Below, piece by piece: positions 1 through 11,102 of a DNA stretch of 64,000 nucleotides (position 1 is its first letter; each line of letters begins with the position of its first letter). The stretch is from Piezodorus guildinii (Eukaryota > Arthropoda > Insecta > Hemiptera > Pentatomidae): the NCBI GenBank assembly GCA_023052935.1, contig CM041292.1:141139143-141203142 (forward strand), read 5' to 3'. Below the pieces are notes generated by a model. The model was given only the letters and a program-made list of their open reading frames with translations. It did not search any database and had not been told where the DNA came from. The position numbers and the translations under genes are program-made.

Positions 1-670
1 ATCTTCTTGATTTTTCTATACCTTCAATAATAACCAAGCTTTGGTGGAATTTTATCTAGCTATCTATTTATCTATAATAATTTGTAATTTGAATATATAG
101 ATCAACTTTTTTTGTTTGTTTTTTTTAGATAAATCTTTTACTTATGGCGTTTTATTGATAATAAAATTCTATACATATTTTTCACCATCTTCAAAAAATA
201 ACTAAGTGCTGTGCGTATTTATTAATGAAATTGCATATTAAAAATGAATAAAATGATATTCAAGTAACTTTAATTCTTTTTAAATTACAATGATTAACAG
301 AAACAAATATTATTAAGAGTTTAAATTTTATTAATGATAATTAGTGTTTATGTATATGCCACTTGTTATATGTGGCAGATAGATTGTAATATTACTGAAT
401 AAAAATTGTTAATTATATGATATTATGATGAACGATATTTATGTATCGTTTAATATGCGATATATAGCTTATAAATTCAAAAGGTTTATAAGAACTTGCA
501 ATCAAAAATAAATTAAGAGAAAATTTCATACTATGCTAAATAAATAAACATTACTTATAAGGTGTTCGATAACAAACAGCTTTTCGATGTTTGAGGCTAC
601 GAACCATGATTCATTAAAAAACACATTTCCCTTCTTTTTTATTTATTTTTTAAAGATAAATTTCTTTCCT
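1..670. other. AT-rich stretch without a recognisable gene
   Basis: No long open frame and no family I recognise. It contains one copy of a short dispersed repeat at about 376-410 (listed separately). The right edge runs into the degraded 5' side of a jockey-like LINE. Confidence 0.5.
376..410 (+). repeat. Short dispersed repeat, mate at 27088-27119
   Basis: The segment around AGATTGTAATATTACT followed by an A-rich tail ending in AATTGTT recurs nearly unchanged at 27088-27119 in Rh50 intron 4. It looks like the 3' end of a small mobile element, but too little remains to classify it. Confidence 0.45.
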
Positions 671-679
671 ACATATTAA

Positions 680-1668
680 CTCAACATTCAGTCCTACCTC
701 TCTGAAAGTTCCTTCAAAATAAACCACAATAGTTCCTATCCATCCCTTTTTACTCAGTCTGATGGTGTTTCTCGAGGTAGTATCCTAGGACTCATCCTTT
801 ACACAGTATTTACAGCTGATATCCAAACCCATCCTAACATCTTTCTTTCTACCTATGCTGATGACACTTGTGTGTTGTCAGTAAATAACGATCCTATAAT
901 TCCCTCTCAAACTCTTCAATCCCACATCAGAGACCTTGAGGTATGGCGTCAGAATTGAAGAATTAAAATCAATTCTAACAAATACCACCAAATTACCTGT
1001 ACCCTTCGTCGTAAACCTAGGACATCCTTGCCCTACAGTATCCTTTAATAATACTCCACTTGTTCCAGTTGAACAGATCCGCTACCTAGGACTTCTACTT
1101 GACAAACGTCTATCATGGAATCCGCAAACAAGACTGAAACGCCAAGAAACTGCCCGACGCTTTCGCTTACTTCAACACTTACTGGACAGGCGCTCTAACC
1201 TTCCACTGACCTACACAAGGCTCATCTATATCACCATCATAAGGCCTATCTGTACTTACGGAGTTGAGCTCTTAGTAAAGCCCCACTAAACCATCAAATT
1301 CTTCCCGTATTTAATCCTTACAATCCAAAATCCTTAGTGCTCCTTAATTTAACACGAATAAACTCATCCATAAAGACCTGCATATCCCATATGTTGCTGA
1401 TTTGGCCCGAACAAGGTATCAATCCTTCCTTGACCAGCTCCACTCCCACTCTGACCCACTTGTTTCAATCCTTGGTTCCTCTTCCATTCCTGACAATTCT
1501 CCTGAAAAAAATATGGCCTCCAGACCTTCTAGTTCAGATTACCCAGTGGAGTGCTGCCAATGGGCATTTTATCTTCATGAATTTTTCATGTATTTTCTCT
1601 GTTAGCTAATTTACTTGAGGTATTAACTAATACAGTTGTAAATTTCAATAAATAATAATTATATAAAA
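680..1668 (+). mobile_element. Jockey-like LINE, 5'-truncated, reverse transcriptase 3' half, copy 1
   Basis: Translation from about 700 gives non-LTR reverse transcriptase motifs: SRGSILGLILY (the usual QGSVLGPLL block) near 765-800 and the catalytic TYADDT box near 853. Then comes the conserved RYLGLLLDKRLSW block near 1080 and a thumb segment ending TIIRPICTYGVEL near 1265. The frame is broken by stops and shifts, so it is dead. The last 150 bases are a 3' UTR ending in AATAAATAATAATTATATAAAAAG. A second copy of its last ~570 bases lies at 3230-3788 at clearly high identity. Upstream endonuclease and ORF1 regions are absent. Confidence 0.8.
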
Positions 1669-1679
1669 AGATAAATAAG

Positions 1680-3118
1680 GGAATAAATCTGATGTGAACA
1701 ACTACAGAGGGATATCCCTACTGCCAGTAACATACAAAATTCTCTCCAAAGCACTCCTGAACAGGTTGTACCCACAAGTGGACCCGAGGATCGGGGAATA
1801 TCAGGCGGGATTCAGAAAAAACAGATCATGCCAGGAACAGATCCTTAGCCTTAAGCTTCTGATTAGATATTACAGAATCCAGAGCAGAAAAAAACCTGTT
1901 CATCTCGTTCGTCGACTTCCAGAAGGCGTACGACTCGGTAGACAGGGAGACCCTGCTTGAAGTAGTCAAGGAATATGGGGTCGAACAGAAAACCAGGACG
2001 CTGATAGGACTGACCCTGTCAGAAACCTAGTCAAAATTCAAATACCAAGGACACGTGAGCAAACCGTTCCAGATCAAAACGGGACTCAGACAGGGAGATG
2101 GGCTATCTCCAGTACTATTCAATGTAGTACTGGATAAGATAATGAGAGAACTGTGGAAAGAAAACGACTCCGGAGCGGTCCTAGGTACGAAGAAGGACCA
2201 TGTAAAAGTAAAGTGTCTTGCCTATGCAGACGACCTCGCCCTCTTCGCGGAAACGGAGGAAGAGGCGATCGCTCAGACAAATGCCCTCTCAAGGATAGCC
2301 ATGAAAACGGACTTACAAATCTCCTCTAAAAATACAGTACTAATGACCACAGATTCAAAATACAAGAAAAAGGCGGTCGACACCGTATGTGGAAAGATAA
2401 AGGTGACCCTGAAATTCAGATACCTGGGAGAAGTCATCTGCAATAACGGATCGGACCGAGAAAGCTTTAAGGGAAAAGTCACGAAATTGGAGAGCTTGTA
2501 TTTCGACTTCAAGAACTTCTACAACAAAAAGAACCTATCCATCAAAGCCAAAGTCCGACATAACAACACCGTAATCAAACCTGTGATACTCTATGGGACA
2601 GAGACCTCCTGCTTCCCTAGCTTAGAAAAACTTCTGAAGGTAGAAAGAAAAATACTTAGGAAGATCTTTGGGCCCAACCAGGGTACAGGCTAAAGTCCAA
2701 CAAAGAAATATACGCTGACAGCAAAAGCCTGGAGATCGACATCAGGGTAAGAAGGCTTAAATTCTATGGCCACATGATAAGGATGGGCCCTGAAAGGTTA
2801 AACCGGGAAATCTTCCGACGGTTCCACCAGCGCAAGAACACGACTGTTTTTTTCAAGCAGATCAGGGTCGACATGGATTCAGTAGGACTGAAGGATTCAG
2901 ACTGTGTGGATAGAGAGACCTACAGAAGGTCACTGAACAATATAAAGGTCTTCGTGGTCAAAGAACGCCAAAAAAGGGGTTATGTGTGGTCGGAGGAAAG
3001 GGAGCACGAACATGCGGAGCTCATGAGGGAAGTATGGAAAAGAAGGAAGTTGAGGAAGCAAACCTGAGCATGATATTCGCGTGGACTTTAAGATCTTTTC
3101 GAGCCAAAAAGAAAAAAG
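1680..3118 (+). mobile_element. Second non-LTR retrotransposon (LINE) fragment, different clade
   Basis: Fragmentary reverse transcriptase on the + strand. The NNYRGISLLP block is near 1697 and IGEYQAGFRKNRSC near 1793. A frame break near 1890 precedes FVDFQKAYDSVDR, which is followed by LRQGDGLSP near 2083 and the catalytic YADDLALFAE box near 2221. The YLGEVI block is near 2421, then a long C-terminal tail to 3067 ending in basic residues. It is less AT-rich than its surroundings and has few stops, so it is younger than the jockey copies. It sits exactly between the 3' end of jockey copy 1 and the AAGATAAAT flank at 3121. That motif also occurs at about 1671, which fits a short target duplication. 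The clade (RTE-like or other) is not resolved. Confidence 0.8.
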
Positions 3119-3120
3119 AA

Positions 3121-3225
3121 AAGATAAATCTTTTAATTATCCGTTAAGTAATTTAAAAGGCTTCTTATGAAGGTAAACGACTCATCATCAAATATTTAAT
3201 TATTTAACATGAGCAATCAAACAAA
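3121..3225 (+). repeat. 105-bp direct repeat, left copy
   Basis: This segment, from AAGATAAATCTTTTAATT to GAGCAATCAAACAAA, recurs at 3789-3893 with the same length and about four substitutions by eye. The two copies bracket the second jockey-like fragment. Confidence 0.85.
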
Positions 3226-3229
3226 CCTG

Positions 3230-3788
3230 CCTACTTGACAAACGTCTATCATGGAATCCGCAAACAAGACTGAAACGACAAGAAACTGCCCGTCGCTTTC
3301 GCTTACTTCAACACTTAGTGGACAAGCGCTCTAACCTTCCACTGACCTACACAAGGCTCATCTATATTACCATCATAAGGCCAATCTGTACTTACAGAGT
3401 TGAGCTCTGGGGCTCTACTAAACCACCAAATTCTTCCCTTATTTAATCCTTACAATCCAAAATCCTTAATTTAACACGGATAAATTCATCCATAAAGACC
3501 TGCATATCCCATATGTTGCTGATTTGGCCCGAACAAGGTATCAATCCTTCCATGACCAACTCCACTCCCACTCTGACCCACTAGTTTCAATCCTTGTTTC
3601 CTCTTCCATTCCTGACAATTCTCCTGAAAAAAGATGGCCTCCCAGACCTTCTAGTTCAGATTACCCAGTGAAGTGCTGCCAATGGGCATTTATCTTCATG
3701 AATTTTTCATGTATTTTCTCTGTTAGCTAATTTACTTGAGGTATTAACTAATACAGTTGTAAATTTCAATAAATAATAATTAATTAAA
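3230..3788 (+). mobile_element. Jockey-like LINE 3' end, copy 2
   Basis: Starts abruptly at CTACTTGACAAACG, which matches position ~1093 of copy 1, and runs to the same AATAAATAATAATTA tail. Several small differences and a short deletion near 3470 separate the copies. It is flanked by 105-bp direct repeats, so it arose either by tandem duplication of LINE tail plus flank or as a separate insertion with an unusually long target duplication. Not coding. Confidence 0.85.
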
Positions 3789-3893
3789 AAGATAAATCTT
3801 TTAATTATCCGTTAAGTAATTTAAATGGCTTCTTATGAAGGTAAACGACCCATCATCGAATATATAATTATTTAACATGAGCAATCAAACAAA
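3789..3893 (+). repeat. 105-bp direct repeat, right copy
   Basis: Right partner of 3121-3225. It directly follows the tail of the second jockey-like fragment, just as the left copy would follow copy 1 if the intervening LINE were removed. Confidence 0.85.
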
Positions 3894-4468
3894 GCTTTAA
3901 CTTATTCCCTGACAACGATAAACCCTTATCTAATCGCTAAGCTTTAGACAATCCTAGTATTACGATTAATATTAAATTCCCAGTTAACATAATTTTATTA
4001 TCCTTTTTTTTTTTTTTTAATTTATAATCAAAGGGTGAATATGGATATAGCACAACACAGTTATTACTTCGGAGATTAAATCCAGGTATAGATATACATA
4101 TAAAATAATAATCTGTAAACAATTAAATGAATCATATTAGCATTAGTTACTTGATTTAATCCGATTAGCTCGATGTAAAGATTAAACAGCATGTTTCTAA
4201 GCAGAATCAAAAAATCATAAGAATAGAAAATTAAAATAAATTAGTGACGACGAATTAATAATAAACATACCGAGAAGTATTTTTCCTCTTTAATAAAAGT
4301 TATTTCGGAAGAAAAAAAATCTTGTGGGCGCAACACACGACTTTCACTTACCTCCGTTGTTAAAATCAATTAAACAATTTTGAAGTACACTTAGTGTTGA
4401 AAAAGGTAAAAACATTAATTGCTTTGAGTTTAAATAGAAATATGTGTTTTATTATGTAAACTATTATA

Positions 4469-5369
4469 TTGGGTTGATGCAAAATCAATGCAGGTTTTTA
4501 GTAGGTATTGTAAATACGCCATATCTTTACTTTAACCATATATATTTAATCAAAATAATTTCCATCTGAATCAATGCACTTTTGCCAACGTTCAACAAGC
4601 TTTCTTATTCCACCAGAAAAAAAAAATCCGAATCCCTGGACTCAATGAAATCACGAAAAGAATTTTCAATGTCGTCCTGGTTTTGAAAATTTTTCTCCCT
4701 CAAAAAGTTGTCCAGATGCCTGAAAAAGTGGAAGTCTGTAGGAGAGAGGTCAGGTGAATAAGGCGGATGTTGGAGAACTTCGTAGCCCAACTCGTGCAGT
4801 CGTCGAAGCGTTGGTTGTGCAACGTGTGGTCTGGCGTTATCGTGGAGCAGGATCGGCCCCTTCCGATTCATCAATGCTGGGCAAAGACGTTGCAATTTTT
4901 GAGTTCCGAGTTCCGCCGCCATTTCTCGTGTGGTTTTGGTTGGGTCTTCTTCCACTTTTGACCCCAGCTGGTCGTTGTCCAGAGCAAGATGACGGCCCCG
5001 ACCTTCCTTGTCTTCGAGGTCGAAATCTCCTCTGCGAAACTTCTGGAACCAACGCTGCACCGTGCACTCATTAATAGCCCCCTGACCCCACACTTCATTA
5101 ATATTACGAGCCGTTTGCGCAGCGCTGCGCCCTAATTTAAATTCGTAAAAATAAATTTGACGAAAATCGCACTTTGACATTTTCGATTCAAGACCTTTGA
5201 ACACACTGAACAAAACGATTTTACTAAACAAATTCATGGTGAAAGAGAGGGTATTAGATAAGGTTTGTTTTGGTAGAATAATGATCAATGTTAGGATTAG
5301 CTTTGTTTACACAATTGGAATTAAGATATTGCAATAGAGGAAACCTGCATTAATTTTGCATCAACCCAA
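4469..5369 (-). mobile_element. Mariner (Tc1/mariner) element, internally deleted
   Basis: About 901 bp with terminal inverted repeats: TTGGGTTGATGCAAAATCAA at the left end, and its near-complement ending TTGCATCAACCCAA at the right. It is flanked by TA dinucleotides at 4467-4468 and 5370-5371, the mariner target site. Full-length mariners are about 1.3 kb, so roughly 400 bp has been lost from the middle of the transposase gene. It is inserted in an R1 repeat copy, so it is younger than that copy. Confidence 0.9.
4605..5180 (-). pseudogene. Mariner transposase, internally deleted
   Basis: The likely start is the ATG at 5180 (MSKCDFRQIYFYEF), because codons further upstream lie in the element's 5' UTR. 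The N-terminal helix-turn-helix DNA-binding region is present: RSAAQTARNINEVWGQG, then TVQRWFQKFRRGDFDLEDKE. After TREMAAELGTQ the protein jumps in frame to the catalytic C-terminal part, which retains the second aspartate in LLHDNARPH and the third in YSPDLSPTDFHFF. The block carrying the first catalytic aspartate and the linker is missing, so it should be inactive as transposase. A truncated product with DNA-binding residues could still be made; this is inference. It resembles the mauritiana-type DD34D group. Confidence 0.88.
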
Positions 5370-5530
5370 TATTATTATCTAGAACAATCTGTTAGTTTTG
5401 TTTTCTTTTCATCACTCCCCATTACCGTTCAAAACTTTTTGTATAAGACAGTATTTTTTTCTAAAATCATTAGCTTTCCAACAATATATTATACACGAAC
5501 TTCTAAATTACTATTCTTTTGTCCCAAAAA

Positions 5531-6485
5531 CTACAAGGGCATGCTACGATGATCCTAACACCTAGACGTTGATATCACCTGGTTATTTTTAATTAATATT
5601 TAATTTAGCTGGTTAAAAGTGATTTGATTCAATAATTCAGTTATTTTTGAATATAGAGAAAAAATTGATCCGTGTTTTTTACTGAAAAAACCGCGAATAA
5701 TTATTTTAAAAAAGAAGTTTTACCCATGAATACGCCCACAACTCAGTTTATCATTGAACATAGAGAAAAATAAGTAGAGTTTTAGAATCAGTAAAGCGCA
5801 ACAACAAAAACAAAAAAAAATATAGGGAAAAAATTGAAATCTTGCCGATATATGCACTTGTAATTTCGTTATTTTCGAAGAAGAGAAAAAATGTATGAAA
5901 GATTTTTATATAATAATAATTGTTTATTTTCAAAATATAGTTTGTTCTTACAGATACTATGGATGTAAATGCTCTTTAATAATATATAAACTAAAACTTT
6001 GTAGGATAACATACACGTTATCCTATTGAGTTGTTAATTTTTTTCCGTAAATTTACTTTAGCTGTTCACAAACGACTTTTAAGTTCAAAGTTTAATATAC
6101 AATGCAAATGCAATTTAGGATAATTCGATTTCTGGGGAACATCGTCGAAAGAAAGCGAATATTGGCAATTTATTTTTCAGCTCATCTTCTTTCCGACCTC
6201 CAATGCAATCATGTTTGAAATTAAATTTTAATTTAACAAGAAAATTTAATCTCTGAAACTTATGTGTTGTCTCAACCAGTTTTAATAATAATTATAATTT
6301 ATTTAAACTCTGATCATTAATCCTTCTTATTTTAATTTATCGTGGAAGACATTTAAACAATAAAAGCGCTAATTATTTTTTTTTGAATGATCTTGCGGTT
6401 AAGGGTCATTCTAAAAATAATAAATAATGAATGAGGTAGAATTTTCCTGCATAATATTGGGATAATTGACCACCTGTTTTTTGTT
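5531..6485. other. Non-coding AT-rich interval
   Basis: No gene or element recognised. Only short stop-rich frames occur. Confidence 0.4.
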
Positions 6486-6489
6486 TTTT

Positions 6490-6735
6490 TTTTAAACAAC
6501 ACTTCATGCTAGTGTGGCTAATCGGCCGATGCTACAGTTGGAGTCCTAAATTTTGCCTACCTAGGTTTAATGAGAATATGGATCTGTAACCTGTAACTGA
6601 CATCGCACGGGTTCGGGACTACTATTTTACGTTCCCTCCTAGAAGGAATGCAAGGAAATTTCACACCATTAAAAAAGGACCATTTACCGGGTTTGAACCA
6701 GCGAACTTGGGCATAGTCAACAGCGAACAGGTCAA
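6490..6735 (-). mobile_element. tRNA-derived SINE, family B
   Basis: Read on the minus strand, a tRNA-like head (GGTCAACC ... GGTTTGAACC-type B box near 6690) precedes a body containing the complement of GCTACAGTTGGAGTCCTAAA. The body and the TAGGACTCC/AATTTAGGA blocks recur at 29846-30007 (-) and 40628-40870 (+). The low-coordinate end is T-rich, i.e. an A-rich tail for a minus-strand insertion. Confidence 0.65.
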
Positions 6736-7057
6736 CCCAATAGAATGCTGTTAATAAGGAAGGTGTAACTTATATTTTTTAATAAAAGCAGATTTTAATG
6801 TCTAAAAAAAACAATATCGAATCAATACACGGTGTGTTACTTGTTGATTTCTTTTTCTGTCTATGCCTTTTCAATTTTAGCATATTTTCGATACCTCCGA
6901 ACCATAGTTTTCAGTTTAATCAAACATCTCAAGATTCTTTAGAGTCACGCGAGTTTTTTCACTACCGTTTCTACAAAATATAATAATTATTTCTTTTTCT
7001 AAAAATGGTTTGTTGTTACAGATGTTCTGGATGTAAATGCACTTGGGTAATATAATA

Positions 7058-7464
7058 TTGGGTTGTAAAAAAAGTTCATTTTTTTTTTCAATATTTCAAT
7101 TTAATCTATCTGTATTTATAAAATCATGTTTACTCGATAATGTTTACATGTTCTAAAAAAATATTACTTATGGTGCTTTTATGCAATTCACAACCTAATT
7201 TTGATTTTGCCAAAAATAAACCGAAATTGATTTTTTTATTCCCGAAATTAAAAAAAAATTTTGCGATTACACTTTAGGAGAAAGCACCGTTCGTGAGTGG
7301 TTTGCTCGGTTCATAACTGGAATTTTTTCATGTGGGGGACGCAAAGCGCTACATAATTGATCAAAAATATTTAATAAAACATATAATTAAAAATATTCAC
7401 AAGAATCTGAAGTTTTTGTCGAAATCACCAGTAAGTTTTGCTCCAAACTTATTTTAATACCCAA
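7058..7464 (+). mobile_element. Second mariner family, internally deleted copy
   Basis: About 407 bp starting TTGGGTTGTAAAAAAAGTTC and ending AACTTATTTTAATACCCAA, with TA on both sides. Internal translation near 7275-7310 reads TLGESTVREWFARF, a mariner helix-turn-helix fragment. Most of the transposase is deleted. The related copy at 32663-33172 has matching ends and the same protein segment. Confidence 0.78.
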
Positions 7465-7508
7465 TATTATGTAAACTACAAATGACTGGAGATTTTTTTA
7501 CATTTTTA

Positions 7509-7544
7509 TTCTCTCTCTCTCTCTCCTCTCTCTCTCTCCTTTTT

Positions 7545-7602
<58 letters not shown>
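7509..7602. repeat. Compound (TC)n / (TA)n microsatellite
   Basis: A TC-rich tract at about 7509-7541 is followed by an uninterrupted TA tract at about 7547-7602. Confidence 0.95.
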
Positions 7603-7604
<2 letters not shown>

Positions 7605-8285
7605 AAGGCTTTTCAGTTTTACCTATTTAGTTGATGCCTCCGAACTCCTAGTTTTCATTTTAATCAAACTTTCTCATCAAAATTCTTAACAGTCACGCTA
7701 ATTGTCTGCTAAATATAATAAGTATTTCTTTCCATATGGAACGCGCATACGGCGCACAGTGAGCAATATGACCGATTTAGGGGGACCAAATTCTGAAACT
7801 TGTCTATCTTTAAACGTAAGCCCTCAAATTTTGAGGGAGGGGTCATTTTTTTTTTCGAATACAAAGGTTCATTATTGAAAATAATAAACCAAAATCTAAT
7901 AAATTTCATTTTCATTATTAAATTACAGTACGCGTTTTACCGAATTGGAGTGTTTTACTTTCAGTAAATAGTGCTTATGTTGCAAAAAAAAACATATACC
8001 TTTGATCCAGCAACTTTCCGACCAGATAAATATGCTATGCAATAAATCGAGCTAAAATTGAAGCACTTTGTAAAAAATAAATATGTAATATTTTATCTTG
8101 AAGAGGGTTTCATCTGAAGATGGCACTTAAACTTTAACCAAACGTTTTTTTTTTTTCAAAAAGAAAAACACGGATATTCCTTCTTCAATTATCCTTTTCA
8201 TCGAAATACTGATAAGACCAGCCAAAAATGTTTTTCCAAATCATTTGCTGTAACAGTCGCATCGAACTTTAACCACGCAAACCTA
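7603..8285. other. Non-coding interval
   Basis: No supported gene. A weak CTGAAGATGG...AAACG motif near 8115 resembles the ribozyme-like repeats listed elsewhere, but is too decayed to call. Confidence 0.35.
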
Positions 8286-8411
8286 AATTCTTTAAGGGCG
8301 AGTTTATACTGCCCACGCACCGGTTGAAGTGGTAGCGAGTTCTACACGAGTCCGTTTTGGGGGAGTTTGGGTGGCAACGTCTTAACGCACCGCTACATGG
8401 CGAGAAAAGAC

Positions 8412-8707
8412 GTAAGTGTAGGTGAGGTGAAATATCTTGAGAGTTCACGAAAGTAGAGGGAGAGGATGAAGACTTATTTTTTTAAAAATAAATTTTGATA
8501 ATGACATCAAATATTACTTTTTTTAAAATACTATATCATTAAAAAATTTTTTTAAATATAAAAAAATAATTTATAAAGTAACATCAAAACAAAAAATTGT
8601 AATATACACATCTTGAAAACCTTTTTTATTTAGTGAAGAAACTCCATTTTAAGAAATTAAACATTATATATATATATATATATTATTATTTATATTTTTA
8701 TTTTTTT

Positions 8708-8741
<34 letters not shown>

Positions 8742-9536
8742 CCCGGGATTCAGCATTCATGTCACATCCCGATCCTCAGTATTCCGTCTCTCCAACAATC
8801 TCAATCATCCCAGTCATCCTCAGTCAGACCTCTGGCTGCCATATGCTCCTTTACATCCTCTATCCATCTTTTCCAAGGTCTTCCCCGTTTTCTCTTCTTG
8901 CGTGGGCAGTATTCAACTAATCGAAGAGGCCAATGTGTTTCGTCTATTCTTATGACGTGTCCATCCCATCAACCTTCTTCTACTAATTTCTTCGAGAATG
9001 GTTAGTTCGGCCCCCACTCTTTCCCTTATTTCATTATTTGGGATTTTTCCAACCTAGATACGGCACAAGCTTCTTCTCCAAAAATCCATCTCCTGGGATA
9101 ATAATTTTTTTGAAGGGATTTCTTCACTATCCAGGATTCACATCCATGCAGTGTAGTGCCAATCAGAAAGGAGTGGAATATCTTCTTATTCGTCTAGAGT
9201 GATACGTTCTTATTTCATAACACTCTATTTAGTATCCCCATAATCCTTTTTCCGTTAATAATCTTGTTAGATATGCCCCTTCTGTTTAGGCGTACTTATT
9301 TATAGTAAGGCCTAGATATTTGAAGCATCGCTTTGCGGAATCGTCCAGTCCTCTCGGTAGAATGCAGGGACAGATAATTATATATAAATAAGTTTAAAAA
9401 AAAAAATGATGATGTAATATAGAAATTTCGGTAATTGAATATTTATTATAATACGTTGAAATTATATGAGAGTGTATGATAATTCACTTTCACCAAAGCT
9501 CACGATATTTCACCTCACCTACACCTACCCGTTTTC
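8412..9536. repeat. Inverted repeat flanking a LINE remnant
   Basis: The left arm near 8412-8455 (GTGTAGGTGAGGTGAAATAT, then GAGAGTTCACGAAAG) is the imperfect reverse complement of the right arm near 9487-9536 (CTTTCACCAAAGCTCACG, then ATATTTCACCTCACCTACAC). The arms are ~1 kb apart with a minus-strand LINE between them. This could be a foldback or DNA element carrying a later LINE insertion. Confidence 0.6.
8711..9365 (-). mobile_element. Non-LTR retrotransposon 3' end, minus strand
   Basis: Minus-strand translation near 8890-8780 gives KRKRGRPWKRWIEDVKEHMA, then ARGLTEDD, a typical C-terminal tail of LINE reverse transcriptases. Further upstream, near 9360-9280, AKRCFKYLGLTIN matches the YLG block. 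Stops and shifts are frequent. The T run at 8711-8741 is its poly(A) tail on the minus strand. It lies inside the inverted repeat 8412-9536. Confidence 0.75.
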
Positions 9537-9559
9537 TCACAGTGTGTTAATTTTCATTA

Positions 9560-10590
9560 AATCTCACATTACTCTGTTAATTTCATTATTTCGGGAAACG
9601 TGATGACTGGAATCGACCAAAATTATCTTTCGATAATAAATAAGTACCTACTACAATCTAGATATAGCCCTATCAGCTGTAGCAAATTGAGATAAAACTT
9701 AAAAGAAATATTACCGATATCTCAAGCAGTTCGAGTATTCGCCTATGAACTTCTGTATGTCTATATCATAGCAACTGGTCGGCATGTAAATATATAAACA
9801 ATTTTATAGGCATGAAAATACATAAACAATTTATAGGCTCAAAACAATTTAGGAAAAGATAAATATTTGCAATTCACATCTTCATTTTTTTTTTAATATC
9901 CTTCTTCTTCTTTTTGTTAAATATATGTTTTCTATTTCTATTATTTCGATCATTTCATAAGAAGCATAACTAAAACTTCTGTCTGATTTTGAAAAGATTA
10001 AGAAAAAATCAATTATTTAAGAAAATAATATGCACAATAAAATCAAAATTACCACATTACTAAAAATGGATTGCCTCAACTTTCAGAACGATTTAAACAT
10101 TTAAATGAAAACTAAACAGATATATAACTAATAAAGAAAGAAATACGACTAAGAATCTTAGTTGTATTATTTAGTTGATGATTGAATAATGTTCCTTCCA
10201 ATGAGCATCAACAAAATCTACCACAGCAATCTTCCTGATGAGAGTTTTGTTGTTCATCCTTAAGAACCTAGATAATGGTCGCTTTGAACTGTGCCCAATT
10301 GATGCTTCCTGCATCAGTATTACGACATTTCACTATGGGAAAGGAATACAATTAACTACTTATAAATTATATGTGTACGTATCTAATCGACTACTATATT
10401 TTGAAGTATAATATTCAATACACTATTATTTTTAGAAAACAACTAGAATAGTAGCTCACTTACACTCACTTTCCTTGATAAAATAAATTTCAGAAATTTT
10501 ATTTAGTTGTAACACATGAAATGACCGTTTTTAAAATCAATGTGAAAATTTAAAAAATGAGACCGAGTCTAACGTATTTTTATTCAAAAT
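9560..10590. other. Non-coding AT-rich interval
   Basis: No recognisable gene, RNA or element between the inverted-repeat arm and the mariner remnant. Confidence 0.35.
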
Positions 10591-10599
10591 ATCTACTTA

Positions 10600-10765
10600 A
10601 TAAAGAGTCACTTGTTGAATGAAATTTAGAAGACGCATTTTTAATGCATGAATCATTGGTAAACGATTTTCCTCTCAAAAAGTTCTCAAACCCTGAAAAA
10701 GGAAGGAAATATGTGGAGTGTGGTAGGACTTCATAACCCAACTTCTGTAATTTATTTACTGTTTA
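10600..10765 (-). pseudogene. Mariner transposase C-terminal remnant
   Basis: The reverse complement near 10750-10690 reads KLGYEVLPHSTYFPSFF, the degraded counterpart of the mariner GYEVLPHPPYSPDL block with its third catalytic aspartate region lost. After a frame change, ENFLRGKSFTND-like residues follow. No inverted repeats were found around it, so it is an old fragment. Confidence 0.6.
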
Positions 10766-11102
10766 TATCTATTTATTTATCGAAGAGCAGCTAAACCCAT
10801 TTTATAAGAATATGAGCAGAAAAAAGAGAGGAATATTATTTTTAAAAAATACGAATTCAGTGAGTACTAACAAATAGAAATATTTAATGATACAATAAAT
10901 ATAGAATAATAAAGTAAATATTGAATATATATTGTATTGTATTGAATATATTGATATTTTATTATACATATGTATTGAAACGTGAAGTCGTTAGAAAGCT
11001 AAAGATTTGAGGAAAAATGTGATCTTATATAAAAGCTGTGGAAGTAATGTAAACTGACGAATAGGGTATAAACTTTAATAAAACAAAAAAAAAAATAAAT
11101 AA

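Larger units (their letters stand above)
4319..5530 (-). repeat. R1 repeat copy, split by a mariner insertion
   Basis: The left part (4319-4468) begins with TCTTGTGGGCGCAACACACG, then ACTTTCACTTACCTCC, matching the other R1 copies. The right part (5370-5530) continues the same consensus: TCATCACT, then TTTCTAAAATCATTAGCTTTCC. The junction matches the uninterrupted copy at 52196-53100 when the mariner is removed. The copy is truncated at about 5530 and has no coding capacity. Confidence 0.8.

Noticed and set aside
4754..5074. Several + and - frames overlapping the mariner transposase
   Set aside because: Shadows in other frames of the transposase at 4605-5180, which has the conserved family motifs.
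8633..8920. 95-codon + strand frame with a long Phe run
   Set aside because: The Phe run is the poly(T) tract (minus-strand LINE tail), and the rest is antisense to the LINE C-terminus.
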